Source of the DNA: Cucumis sativus
Taxonomy: Eukaryota > Streptophyta > Magnoliopsida > Cucurbitales > Cucurbitaceae
DNA: 64,000 bases
Direction: 5' to 3'
Assembly (NCBI RefSeq): GCF_000004075.3
Contig: NC_026658.2
Location: 14,744,075-14,808,074, forward strand
Made by a program: the position numbers and the translations under genes. Shown here in pieces: positions 23,481-34,699 of this stretch. The notes below the pieces were generated by a model. The model did no database searches. It worked only from the letters and a program-made list of their open reading frames with translations, and was not told where the DNA came from. Position 1 is the stretch's first letter. Every line of letters begins with the position of its first letter.

Positions 23481-26057
23481 ATGGCGAAAGACGGTCCCAA
23501 CTGGGATGGGTTGCTCAAATGGAGTCTAGCTCACTCCGACGGAACTCGCCCTAATCGAAATCTCAGGTTTTCTCTCTCTCTATCTGCTTAATTTGTCAAT
23601 TAATCAGGAACTAATGTCTGTTACTCGCCTTTGATGTCTCATGTTTCTGTTATTGGTAGCTTGTTGAAGCTGTTGTGATGCTTTTGCGTTCTGTAACTGT
23701 TGTGGATGTTGTTGCGAACAATAAGAATCATTAAGCTGGAAAGATGAAGGAGACGTTATTTGGTTAATACCCATTTCAGTAATGGAATTGATTTACTAGG
23801 TTTAACTAACTATTCATCTCTTTAACACAAATAACAATGGTTTTTAGGTTGTCTTCTAATAAATTGTGTTAGTGTGTGGGCGTTTTCTTTAGTTTGTTTT
23901 TGTTGTTGTTGATTTTGAAGATGTGAACCTTGGTTTGAAATTATGTCTATGTGATTGTGGTTAGATTTATCTGTTTTGGGCGATGTGTTTGTTTTCTGGA
24001 CAACTTATTAAAAGATGTGTTGTATTATGTATTTTTTTTTCAGCGAGGAGGACCGGAGATGGTTTATGGAAGCAATGCAAGCTCAGAGTATTGATGTTGT
24101 CAAGCGCATGAAAGAGATAACTCAAGTGATGCAGACTCCTGAGCAAGTCTTGGAGGCTCAAGGTGTTGGTTCAGAGGATATTGAAGGTACTTTCATTTTC
24201 AGAATTATCCTTCTCTCCAGTCTCCCCGAGCCCTGTTCTATTTGCTCTTCAAGGACATTTTCTAAATTATTGTGTTACATTTTTCTGATCCTTGCAGATA
24301 TGCTTGATGAGCTACAAGAGCATGTTGAGTCGATTGACATGGCAAATGGTGAAGTTCTCTCTTTATTGAATTATATAAAATCTTTGTTGGATGTGGATTG
24401 TTCATATGATGCCTAACGGGAAGCATGACGTGCTTTCATTTCTCAATGAGAAAAACACCAGTTTGTAGAATTTACGAATTGCACCTAGTAGAGCATTGTC
24501 TTTGAGGTTTCTTTGCGCTTTTGAGATAGATAGGGGTTTTCATTGCTCTAGGTCTGTTGCTGTTAGGTTAGGGGCGTGAGAAATGGTGCAGTTTCTGGTA
24601 TACTATCATCACAACAACAAATGTAGCATTTCTTCGGGTGCTTTTGCGTAGGAACATTTGAAATTGCCTGGAAATGGGCTCGAGCTTTTACTTTCTGAGC
24701 AATGCACAAATGGTTCCCGAGTTGTGGAATGATTGTTGATGAACTTTTTTCCAAATAAAAATGTCACTGTTGATTTTATGTGGTATCACTACTTTGAGTG
24801 AAATTATTTCTCATCCTGTTCATATTAACTATATTTCTGACAGACCTTCACTCTGTTGGTGGGCTGCATCCTGTTCTTGGATATCTCAAGAATTCCCATG
24901 CAAATATTCGAGCCAAAGCTGCAGAAGTTGTGACCACTATTGTTCAGAATAACCCACGAAGTCAGCAACTGGTGATGGAATTGAATGGTTTAGAGTCGCT
25001 TCTATTTAACTTTACTTCGGACCCTGATGTCACTGCTCGGACCAAAGCTCTTGGTGCTATATCCTGTAAGTGGATACATAGGTTTCTTTTCTGTGAGAAA
25101 GGTGTTCGATTTGTTTCTCTGTTGAGTCATAGGGGCTTTTATTTATGTTACTGACTTTGATTTCTGTATTGTTTTTGTTTTCCTTTTGGAATCTGCAGCT
25201 TTAATCCGACACAACAAACCTGGTATTGCTGCATTCCGACTTGCAAATGGTTATGCAGGCCTGAGAGATGCTCTTGGCTCCGAGAATGTAAGATTTCAAA
25301 GGTAATAATTATAGAATTATGAAATTATCACTTTCCAACCACTTTGGGTAAACCCTATTAGATTTCATTGGCAAACAGTGTCAATCCCTCTGTTCACGTA
25401 TAGCTGTTTTAATTGATCGAGTCTTATTTCTTTTTTATACATTTACTCATTGAGGGAATTATGTGCAGGAAAGCACTTAACTTGATCCATTACCTGCTGC
25501 ATGAAAATACTTCAGATTGCAACATAGTGAACGAGCTAGGATTCCCTCGAATTATGCTACACCTTGCATCCAGCGATGATGCTGAGGTACGAGAAGCTGC
25601 GCTTCGTGGCCTTCTTGAACTTGCCAAGGACAAGACAGGTGAGAATGGTGGAGGGTTAGGTGAAGACGACGGCAAGTTAAAGCAACTCCTTGAGGAACGG
25701 ATAAAGGAAATCAGTTTATTGTCACCTGAAGATCTTGGGGCAGCTAAGGAAGAAAGGCAGCTTGTTGATTCACTCTGGAACACCTGCTACAAAGAACCAT
25801 CATCTCTTCGTGAAAAGGGCCTTCTTGTTCTTCCTGGAGAGGATGCACCACCTCCTGATGTTGCTAGTAAGCATTTTGAACCTCCTCTGAGAGCTTGGTC
25901 GGGTAGGCCTCCGGCTGATACAAGTCCTAAAACTGAAAAGAAAGAAGCTCCTTTACTGCTGGGCTTAGGTCCTCCACCTGCACCTGCATCTGCTCCTGAA
26001 GCTCGAGATGTTACTTCCAGTTCTGCAACGAATACCAATGAAGATTCGACTTCATAA
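23481..26057 (+). CDS. FES1: Hsp70 nucleotide exchange factor FES1
   Basis: Cytosolic armadillo-type cochaperone that releases ADP from Hsp70; in plants FES1A supports acquired heat tolerance. Six exons, 23481-23566, 24044-24186, 24298-24348, 24844-25065, 25199-25301 and 25469-26057, total 1194 bases or 397 residues. The N-terminus GPNWDGLLKWSLAHSDGT is the signature FES1 segment, followed by the FES1 helices (EEDRRWFMEAM, VMQTPEQVLEAQG) and armadillo repeats (NIRAKAAEVV, LIRHNKPGIAAF, FPRIMLHLASSDDAEVREAALRG). The last exon includes LREKGLLVLPGEDAPPPDV and a Pro/Ala/Ser-rich tail. ATG at 23481 gives MAKDGPNWDG as in homologues; the upstream in-frame ATG at 23307 would add sequence unlike the family. 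Retention of introns 1 or 2 would truncate the protein. Confidence 0.95.
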
Positions 26058-26841
26058 CTTAGGCTGTAAATTTAGTAATTCCTACACTTGTTCAATGATT
26101 TTACTTTCTTTCTCTCTCTGACTACAACACTGTCATGGTTGAACTTACACAACAACCAAGGCTGTTCATGTCAAAAACACCAAACAAGTAGCAGCCAAAC
26201 TACTCCCTCCTCTATAGTCAAGGGTGTAATTTAGTTTTATGCCATCTTTGAGATATTTATTACCAATTTCATCGCGATGGAATTCTATTTTTGTGATTAG
26301 TTGGGTTGAGAATGAAAAGCTCAGTTACTGTGGAACTTGTAAAGAATGTCAGACTAGAGCGTCGACTAGATATTGATCATATATCTCAGAATTTGTTATG
26401 AAGTTTCAAATGATCAAGGCAGAAGTCAGGCGGTTGCTATCTTTATTTTTAATATTTTCAACGATAAATTGTTTTCTTTCTTTCTCTGAGATGTAGTATT
26501 ACCGGTACGTTTTCTTTTACTTGCTTCCTTCGATTGTCAATTTTATTCCAACTTTTTCTTAACCTGAAAAACGATAGAAGATGAAGAGAACAGATTATGT
26601 CATTGATGCTTCTGAGCTTGAATTGAAAAACGCTTCAAAATCTGACAGTACTTACCACCCACTACTAAAATCAATTCCATTACGAACAGAAAAAGCAACA
26701 ACTTTACAGTTTGTAAAGCGAAAGAAAAATTCTCTCTTCCATTGATAGAAGGATCTTCCATTACAAGTTACATAAGCTAGGAAAAACAAAACCCTTAGTA
26801 GTGAACTAATAAAGCATAAGACATCGAAGCCTAACAGCCAT

Positions 26842-27667
26842 CTACAACAACTGAGGAGGGCAAAAAGTAATGACATAACGAGAAGCCCTACATCTGTTTA
26901 GACTTGAGGAATCATCAAAAGCATAGCTATAGGCCTTGGGGCAAATGGCTTTAAACAAGTGGGCAAACAGAGTAGGCTTGCAAGTATTTGGATTTGCATA
27001 TTGTCCTGTGCAACAATACTTAGCCGATTGCATAGCCAAACAAGCACTTTTGCAGCCCACAACCTTGCTCCCCCTTCTAACCTCCAGCGTGGAGGGGCAG
27101 CAAATGTTCACGTCGACCTCGCAGGATGCCACACCACACCCAACCCCTCCCCCCACTGGCTTCATCGACACAGGCAAGTTAAACCCATCCACCAGACTCA
27201 CATCATAGAAATGCAGGGGTGATGAGGATGACCCTAGCGTCATTTCCACCAATGTGGCTGGTGGCTCACCCCCAGAGCCTCCACAATGTAGTTGGCCGCC
27301 ACAGTCGCCCGTGTCACAGGAGCCTTTACCGTTAGAGTCAAAGTTGCAGCCTTGTCTACCCCATATTCTCCCCGACCATTTGTCGGGTACATCGATAACT
27401 ACTTCCTGGCCACTTCCAAGTAGAAAACCCCCGTCTTTTGGCGTGTTCTGCCCCGCTCCACCAAGAATTCCCGGCCATACGCTTTCATTACAATTGTTGA
27501 CTATGATGATTTGTTCCCCATCTGCATAAAAACAACAAAAATGAGTACATTATGTAGAGAAAAAACAGAATGGATTGAAGATGAGAGGAGGAGAGAATAG
27601 TACTTGTGGTGAAGAAAGCGATTGATGAACAGAGAAGAATGGAAACGAGAAGTGAAACAACTGCCAT
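26842..27667 (-). CDS. Thaumatin-like protein (PR-5 family), secreted
   Basis: Extracellular defence-type protein; family members bind glucans and some are antifungal. Two exons, 27667-27604 and 27521-26842, code for 247 residues. A hydrophobic signal peptide (about 1-21, [15 protein letters not shown]) is followed by VNNC...VWPG, the thaumatin signature [34 protein letters not shown] and the C-terminal YCCTGQY...TCKP...YVITFCP. These include Asp and Glu positions of the acidic cleft. The mature part has 17 cysteines, not the usual 16, because of an adjacent pair NICCP in the middle. There is no long C-terminal tail, so GPI anchoring is unlikely. The small phase-1 intron directly after the signal peptide is common in the family. 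Confidence 0.93.
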
Positions 27668-30600
27668 GGCTTGAGAAAGATGTAAAGAAAAGAAGTGAAA
27701 TTGAAAATGGGGAATACTTAAGGATTTTATATTTGAGTTAATGATTGCTTTATCTGAATTTCTCCTTTTTGTGTGTGACTTTCACTTTCACTTTCAAATA
27801 AAGGGCAATATTCATTTCTTCCTAATGAGGCTTTCTTCTTTTTCATTGTTTAGTATGTTGGTTAGTAATGTACGTGGTTAAGCCACTAAAGTAGAAGTTG
27901 GATTTCTGTTTTAGGACACGACCATTTTTGAATCTCAAGACATCCCTAAACTCTCTCTCTCTCTCTCTTTTGTTATAATATGATGCATATTCTTCTTAGG
28001 TTGTCGTTCAAAGATTATGGTTTTTGCACTTTTCCTTTTTGTGAAGACAAATTGAGATGGCTTGATTTCAATTCAAGATGAAATTGATTTTATCCTTCTT
28101 TATAAACATTAAATTCATCTCATTGATTTGGAAAGTAGTTCAACATAGAAAAATTGAAAGAAAAAAAAGGGGAAAAGTACTGAAGTTCTCTAGCCTTGAG
28201 GGGGAGAAGAGGAGGGTCCCTATCAAGATCCTCATTTATCAAGTTCCATAATTTCTTTTCTTTCAATTACCATATGATCATCATCAAAATATTTGAATTC
28301 TTTCATAAATAAAAAACAACCTATTAACATTTTAGTTTCTAACCTTTCACGTTAATCTCAAAAACACGGCTAAAAGTATATAACACTTAATAAAAAGATC
28401 ATTGGATGAATCGTGGATATAGCATTTATAAGCTTAATTTTTAAAGTATTTTATCTTTTAAAACTATGTATATACAAACACGGCTTTTCTTCCTAATTTT
28501 CTTGCTTTATTACTTACTTTTTAAAGATCGGGATAGGTTTTAGAAACTAAATAAAAATAGGTCTCGTTTGGTAACAACTAAATCAAGTCTATAGACACTC
28601 CTTCTATCTCCAAATTTCTTCATTTGTTATATATTTAAACCAATGCTTAAGAAACAACTCAAAAATTTGAAAACTAAATAAAAATATTTTTAAAATCTTG
28701 GTTTGGTTTTTGAAATGTAACTAAGAATAGATTGTTATACTTAGGAAAAACAATGCAAATCATGGTAAGAAATGGGAAGAAAATAAGATTAAATTTCTTT
28801 TTTGGTTACGAAACGGAACCATAGTTTTTGAAAACTTAGTTTACAATCCCGTTTGTTTTTAAAGAATGTGAGAAAGCCTACCAAAATTTGAGAGACGTTT
28901 ATAATTTTAGGGTTGGTAACGAAACTTAATGCAATTAGGGATGATTGATTACATAAGTAAATTGCTCTTCAAATATTCATTGTTTAAAATTTAATTTTGA
29001 TAAAAACTATTTAAAATATACTTTGAAAGTGTTTCAAAAGCTATTTAGGTGGTTTTTGACTAATACTTTATTCTTTTCTTTCAAAATTAAACACTTGAAA
29101 AGTTAACTAAATTTATAATTTGTATCGAATTAGTTTTGAAGTTTGAATATAGAACAATCAAATCTCCAAATCCTCAACAAATGTGGTTTTTGGTCAATCA
29201 ATTAATAGAATCCATTAATGAAAGTTGATGTGATAATTTTTATAACAAAAAAAACCCTCTATTCTTTCACTTATCTTTCTAACCCTCTTTTGACAAATTT
29301 GTTGCTTCCGTGATCTAAAGTTTAAAATATGTTTGGATACTGATTACGGTTAAAATTATTTAAATTTATTTTAATGTCTCGAAATAAAACTAAAATGATA
29401 TAAAAATTAAATTTAAAAGTATAAAATTAAAAACCAACTAAGTGTTGGAACATTTTTAGGAGTTTAAAAATGAAAGTGTAGCCCTAACCTTTTTCTTTTC
29501 ACCCTTAACCCAGCTTTGTGTATACATTAAAAAAACAAAATTAAAGTAAACTGATAAGCTTTAGATACAAATTGGAATAATTAAACGTTCTTACTTTTGT
29601 AGGATTATTTATGTTTAAATTCTGCAGGGAGAATAATTATGATTTTTACCTTTTTGATTCTTCTCCAATAAGGTTGCATTTAAAACATAAATAATAAATA
29701 ACCAAAGAAAAAAGGAGAATGGAAAGAAAAGAATTTGGAGAATAATTTGTCATTTCAGAATCTCATACCAAACTTCACCTTTTCTTTTGTTTTAATCAAT
29801 CAAATTCTAAAAACTCAATATCTACCATCACTACAACATTATATAATTGGAAAACAACTTAAATAAACAATGTCACATAGTTAATATATATTATTTACTA
29901 CAACTATTGTTTATCAATTTTCTTCATTTTTTACACACAACACAACCAAATACTATCTTAAAGCTCAATAGTTTGATTTTAATTTGACAAATGATCGTGA
30001 CAAAAGAAAAAAAAATTGAAATCCCATCGACTATATAATATATTCAACTATCTTCATAGTACCATGTACCAATTATATTATTAGCATGTTAATATTTTCT
30101 AGATGTAAAGAGAAGAGATGTTATAACAACAATACACCCTATTATTACTTTATGTTGATATTATAAGATGTAAGATATGGAATAAAGCATATTCTGAAGG
30201 AGAGAGAGTTGGAAAGATTGTGACAAATGACTCTTAAATTAAAAAGTTTAAGATTTTGGGGTCTTTTTAAAATCTTTTGAATAAGAAATATGTTTAAACT
30301 TTAAAGGGATTAAGTTCGAATATTTGTTGTTGAAGTATGTTACTTTTCTAAATTAAAGTTCTACTTCATCAAGGCTATATATCTCCCCAAATTCGTATAC
30401 TTCCTCTTTTAAATGTATATAAGAGCTATTGTGGTTGTGTGTATAACTATACCTATAATCATCTTGATATTCTTTTATATGCAAACAACATATATATTTT
30501 ATTATTAAATTATAAATTTAGTGATAGGAAAATGCTTTTCTTTTAATTTATTCAATGAAATTTTTAGTGAAGATATAATATGATTCAATTCTCATAATTA

Positions 30601-30950
30601 ATGATAAAGATGGAGGCATATTTGTAACAAACAGCATCTATAATAAGATGTCATATAATAATGTACATCATTTAATAATCAATTTTTTGTTTTCTTCCTA
30701 TTTTAAAATTTAAGCTTAAAAATCTTATGTTCTAAGGTTTTACTTTGCTTTTTCCATCCACCTTTTGAAAGTTAATTTCAAAGAGTAGTTTTTCTTTTTG
30801 AAATTAAATAAATGTTTTTTTTTAAAAAAAAAACAAACAAAGAAAAGAAAACTAGATGAGAGTGAACATAAACTTTGAAAATACAAATCTATAAATAAAA
30901 TGAGAAGCTGATTATTAATGTAAAGAAATGATATGCGTTTGGTTTTGTTG
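27668..30950. other. Intergenic, AT-rich, with one MITE
   Basis: The first 200 bases are the thaumatin-like promoter side. A CT microsatellite lies at about 27950-27969 and a MITE at 28565-28815. From there to the cyclin gene I see only AT-rich sequence with short open frames and no domain. Confidence 0.6.
28565..28815. mobile_element. MITE with hAT-like terminal inverted repeats
   Basis: The left end CGTTTGGTAAC (28565-28575) matches the complement of the right end GTTACGAAACG (28805-28815) with one mismatch. The 251-base AT-rich interior, including AAAACAATGCAAATCATGGT and AAGAAATGGGAAGAAAATA, resembles a short non-coding element I recall as common in cucurbit genomes. No clear 8-bp target duplication remains. 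Confidence 0.55.
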
Positions 30951-33011
30951 CTATGGTTCCTTCATCAATACTGAAGTAGGGCTTTGAGGGCAGCAAGAAG
31001 AATGCACACCTTCCATTATGCTTCGACATTTCATCATCTCATCCTATATATCAATTGGGTTCCATGACACATCAAATTAATAAGCATCGTCCAAAATGCA
31101 CTTAATTATGATCTAAATAATTCAGAGTAGTTTTTATTTACTTAAACACATGAGTTTTGAACAAATACTTCTAAATGGTCTATCTAAACCCAATTCATCC
31201 ATTTTCTAGTTTAAAAATTTTCGTGCTTTGAAAAAAAACTTTTTAGAACATACCATTTTAAATAAATATACATGAAATGGTAAATAATTTAGAGAAATTT
31301 TAGTTTGTGTATCTATATAATTAATTAATTTGAAATGTGTTAAACGCAATAGGAAATCTTTTAAACATAATTTGTTTGGTTGAAATGAATGAATATATAT
31401 ATGAATTATTATATAGGGAGATTAATTAAATTATATACCTTATGGTGTTGATTGAAGAGGCCCATAAAATATGATATAGAAGATTGAGAGTTGATGATTG
31501 GAGGAATCGAATCTAAAGAGCAGCAAATTGAAGAGAGAGCAATGAGACTTGGTTTGAAATGGATGGCTCTATAATCTAACAAAGCTTCAACAACAAACTC
31601 TTTGATCTTCGCCATCAAAACATCATTAGCATGAGCTTCTTCTTCTTGATCTTGATGAGCTTCTTCAATGGAAAAACACTCCAATTTCAAACCCAAGAGT
31701 TGGATGTAATAATAAGGTGTTGGATACCACAGATGCCAACCCAATCCCTCTAATAATATCATCTCCATTCTTTCAATGCAACTTGGTTTAAACACATGAT
31801 CGTGATGATCCATGCAATAATCTTCCATCTTCAATATATATATATCATAAACAAAAAACAAACAAATTTCATTACAAATACGATAATATGATTCTCCATC
31901 ATAACAAATTTGAAGATTAATTAATTTAACAAGTTGCATTTAGAATTAATCTTGTACCAACTTCCAAATTTGTATCTAACTAGCTAATTATCGCACCTAA
32001 TCAAAGACTTTAAACTAAAATGATGATTATTATTATTTTAAAAGGGGAAAATTCAATAAATCCAAGAAGCTTAGATATTTAATTTACCTGAATTTCAGTT
32101 AAAGTTGGAGGATATGTCTCATGGAACTTGGAGGCTACGGATAAGCATGCAACAGCCAATAAATCAACCATCCAATCCTTCCATTCCTGCCATATTATTT
32201 AATTAAATTAACTTCCTGAATTGATTACAGAATTAACTTGTTAGTTTATGATCACCGTTAAACATCTTTTGAATTAGTTCTTGTTTGAGGATCCGGAACT
32301 CACAAATTTTTCAAACATATACGATTTATTCATTTTGAGATAGAGAATATTTCTTTAATATAGTATCAAAATCTATATAAAAGTATTCGATTAGAAGCTA
32401 CTCCATCTTTTCATTGTTTCAGTTGATTGAGAGATGAAATTTAACGTAGTTAGTAATCTCTAGTCTAATGAAAGAAAGAAAAACAATTTCTGAAATATAG
32501 AAAATTTAGTTAACAAGAAAAGGAAGAAATGTGCTTACTTTGCATCTGTTCTTAGATATGAAGCGATCGAGATAATTTGCAGCAAGAAAAACAGTTTCAT
32601 GGGAGAAATCCCATCGACTTCTACACTGAAAGATAATAATAGTAATAATGTTTAAATGATCAAGATAACTCAGTGACTTGAAATTAAGACAAATAAATGA
32701 AAATCCATAAAGAGAAGTAAAAAGAAAAGTAGTTTGACCTTGATAATCCATTGAATACATCTAAGCCTCACAAAAACAAGATCTCTACTTTCAAGAAACT
32801 CCTTATAATAAGGTTCAGGCATGTAACTCATCTCCTTCTCCATGCCGATCGACACGGCCTGCTCGTCAACTTCCTTCATCATAATAGTTAAACAAATCGA
32901 ACTCGTGACCCTTCCACCGAAACCACCATGCTTCACTGCACGGTGGTTTTCTTCACGAGTCTGATCAGTTGAACACGAGAGCCAATCCTCATCACAAAGC
33001 AACATATCCAT
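30951..33011 (-). CDS. D-type cyclin with LxCxE motif
   Basis: G1 cyclin that activates CDKA and targets the retinoblastoma-related protein. Five exons, 33011-32739, 32625-32539, 32186-32088, 31828-31439 and 31043-30951, are all phase 0 and give 313 residues. The retinoblastoma-binding motif LLCDE is at residues 4-8. The cyclin box spans about 50-180 (MPEPYYKEFLESRD, RCIQWIIK, FLAANYLDRFIS, LLAVACLSVASKFHE), then a C-terminal cyclin fold (IERMEMILLEGLGWHL). The tail is short. ATG at 33011 was chosen because it places LxCxE near the N-terminus; an ATG at 33005 would also retain it, and an upstream one adds a Phe-rich stretch. The compact N-terminus resembles my memory of the CYCD7 or CYCD5 groups; I give no symbol. 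It is a potential binding partner of the SIAMESE-related inhibitor at 19030. Confidence 0.92.
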
Positions 33012-34699
33012 ATTGGATAGAAAGAAAGAAAAAGAAAAAGAAGCCCCAAGACAATTCAAACAAAACGGATTTAAATACTTCTCTTTCTCATGATACTTTC
33101 AACAAACTCATTAAATACCAAAGAAAATTATTACAACCTAACTAACGTGCATGTACATACATGAGATCCATATATTTACGGCTAGTTTGATAACTTATTT
33201 TGTTAAATTAAAAGCCGAGGTATTTTAGAGGATTTGGATGATCATGAAGGTTGAGAGAGGGAAATTTAAGGAGGAGAAAGCATGCCCCACATGAAGAGGG
33301 TAAATGTGAGGAGAAGGGATTTGATTTGTAAAGTATGGAGCACGAGGGATATGATGGTTGGGAGTTGGGGCCTTACAAAACCCTAAATTTGAAGTAATGA
33401 AACTCTTCATATTAAGAACAATATTCTGTGGCTGAGAAAGCAAATCTGTGGTCCAAGTACTAAATTGCCAGCTCCAATAACTGATATCAGTTACTTCTTT
33501 TCCCAATTCTTCATACTTTTGCTTCAATCATTTGAAATGAAAGCTAGCAATATTTTAGTTGTTTTAGCACAAGCATAGTTTAGATTAATTTCCAAATTGA
33601 GCTTAACTCATTGTTATATTAAAAGAAATCAAGTTAGAACATAATGTGGTACGGAGAGAAATTGAAATTTAGTTATATGGTTTGACTTAATTTCTACAGT
33701 AGAGTTATAGAGAGCTATTTACGAGAAGTTTATGGAATTATGTACCCTATTTATGAAGTTTTATCAAATTAGGAGTAAATTCTAACTTTGAAAGCTATAG
33801 GAACTAAATTCTGAACCTTGTTTTAATCTTGGATTTTGAAAACAATCCTAGAACGTAAATAAGAAATATAGAAATCAACCGTTGGAATAAACATTTAAGA
33901 GATGGAATAGGCATTTATATTAATTTTTGAATGATTAATAGAACATGTTTTGGAGTTATTTTGAATATAACAAAAAGTGATTTTAACTATAAAAAAAAAT
34001 TACTTCCAACAAGAGGAGTTATTCAGTTCATTTGGAGAAATATCTCAACTACCAAACCATATGGTAAATTACTACTGTTACTCTAATTGAAGAGAGCTTC
34101 AACTTGAACAGTGTAGTCATGCATGAGAGTCATTACTTGAGAGTCATTACTTGAGAGTCATTACTTGAGAGTAGGTGCAGTGTGACCAAGCAGTTATCCA
34201 TAAATGACTATTCCATTTTATGCTTTTGCCATTATTATTCTCACACACATCCAATCTTCAAAACTTCTTACTATATATAGTATAATATTCCCACAATTTC
34301 GTATCCTTATGCACTAAGAAGGAAATTATAAACTGGAGAAACAAACAACTCGAATAAATTACAAAATGGGAATGAGTTAAGTCGAGCTAAGGTTTGATAG
34401 AACCACAAAGCAGAGAGAATCATTACAACCTGCTGTAGCTCGAGTATTCAATACTGCAACTTCTGGGACCAAAATTTTCATAAACCGAACTTCGTACAGG
34501 GTGCCCTTCCCATTAAGTTTCATGGTAAACCTACAAGAGTTGAAGCAAAATCTTAGTATTGCTTAGCAAGAAAAACCATGGAACAGAAAAATCTCAACTA
34601 TTTCAACTTGAGTTGTATGAAGCAGAAAAACCATGGAACTCATATATATGACAAGAAGTTAAACCAACCATAATTGTATAAGGAATTTCCCATTTAGTG
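33012..34699. other. Cyclin upstream region and GID4 3' side
   Basis: A minus-strand open frame at 33225-33527 (100 codons; KYEELGKEVTDISYWSWQF) reads like protein but matches no family I know and has no visible partner exons. A 14-bp tandem repeat lies at 34125-34172. The stretch 34380-34699 is probably the GID4 3' untranslated region. Confidence 0.5.
34125..34172. repeat. 14-bp tandem repeat, 3.4 copies
   Basis: The unit GAGAGTCATTACTT is repeated three times without change at 34125, 34139 and 34153, then six more bases of a fourth copy. Confidence 0.97.

Noticed and set aside
33225-33527. 100-codon minus-strand frame upstream of the cyclin
   Set aside because: It reads partly like protein, but no family, start context or partner exon could be supported.
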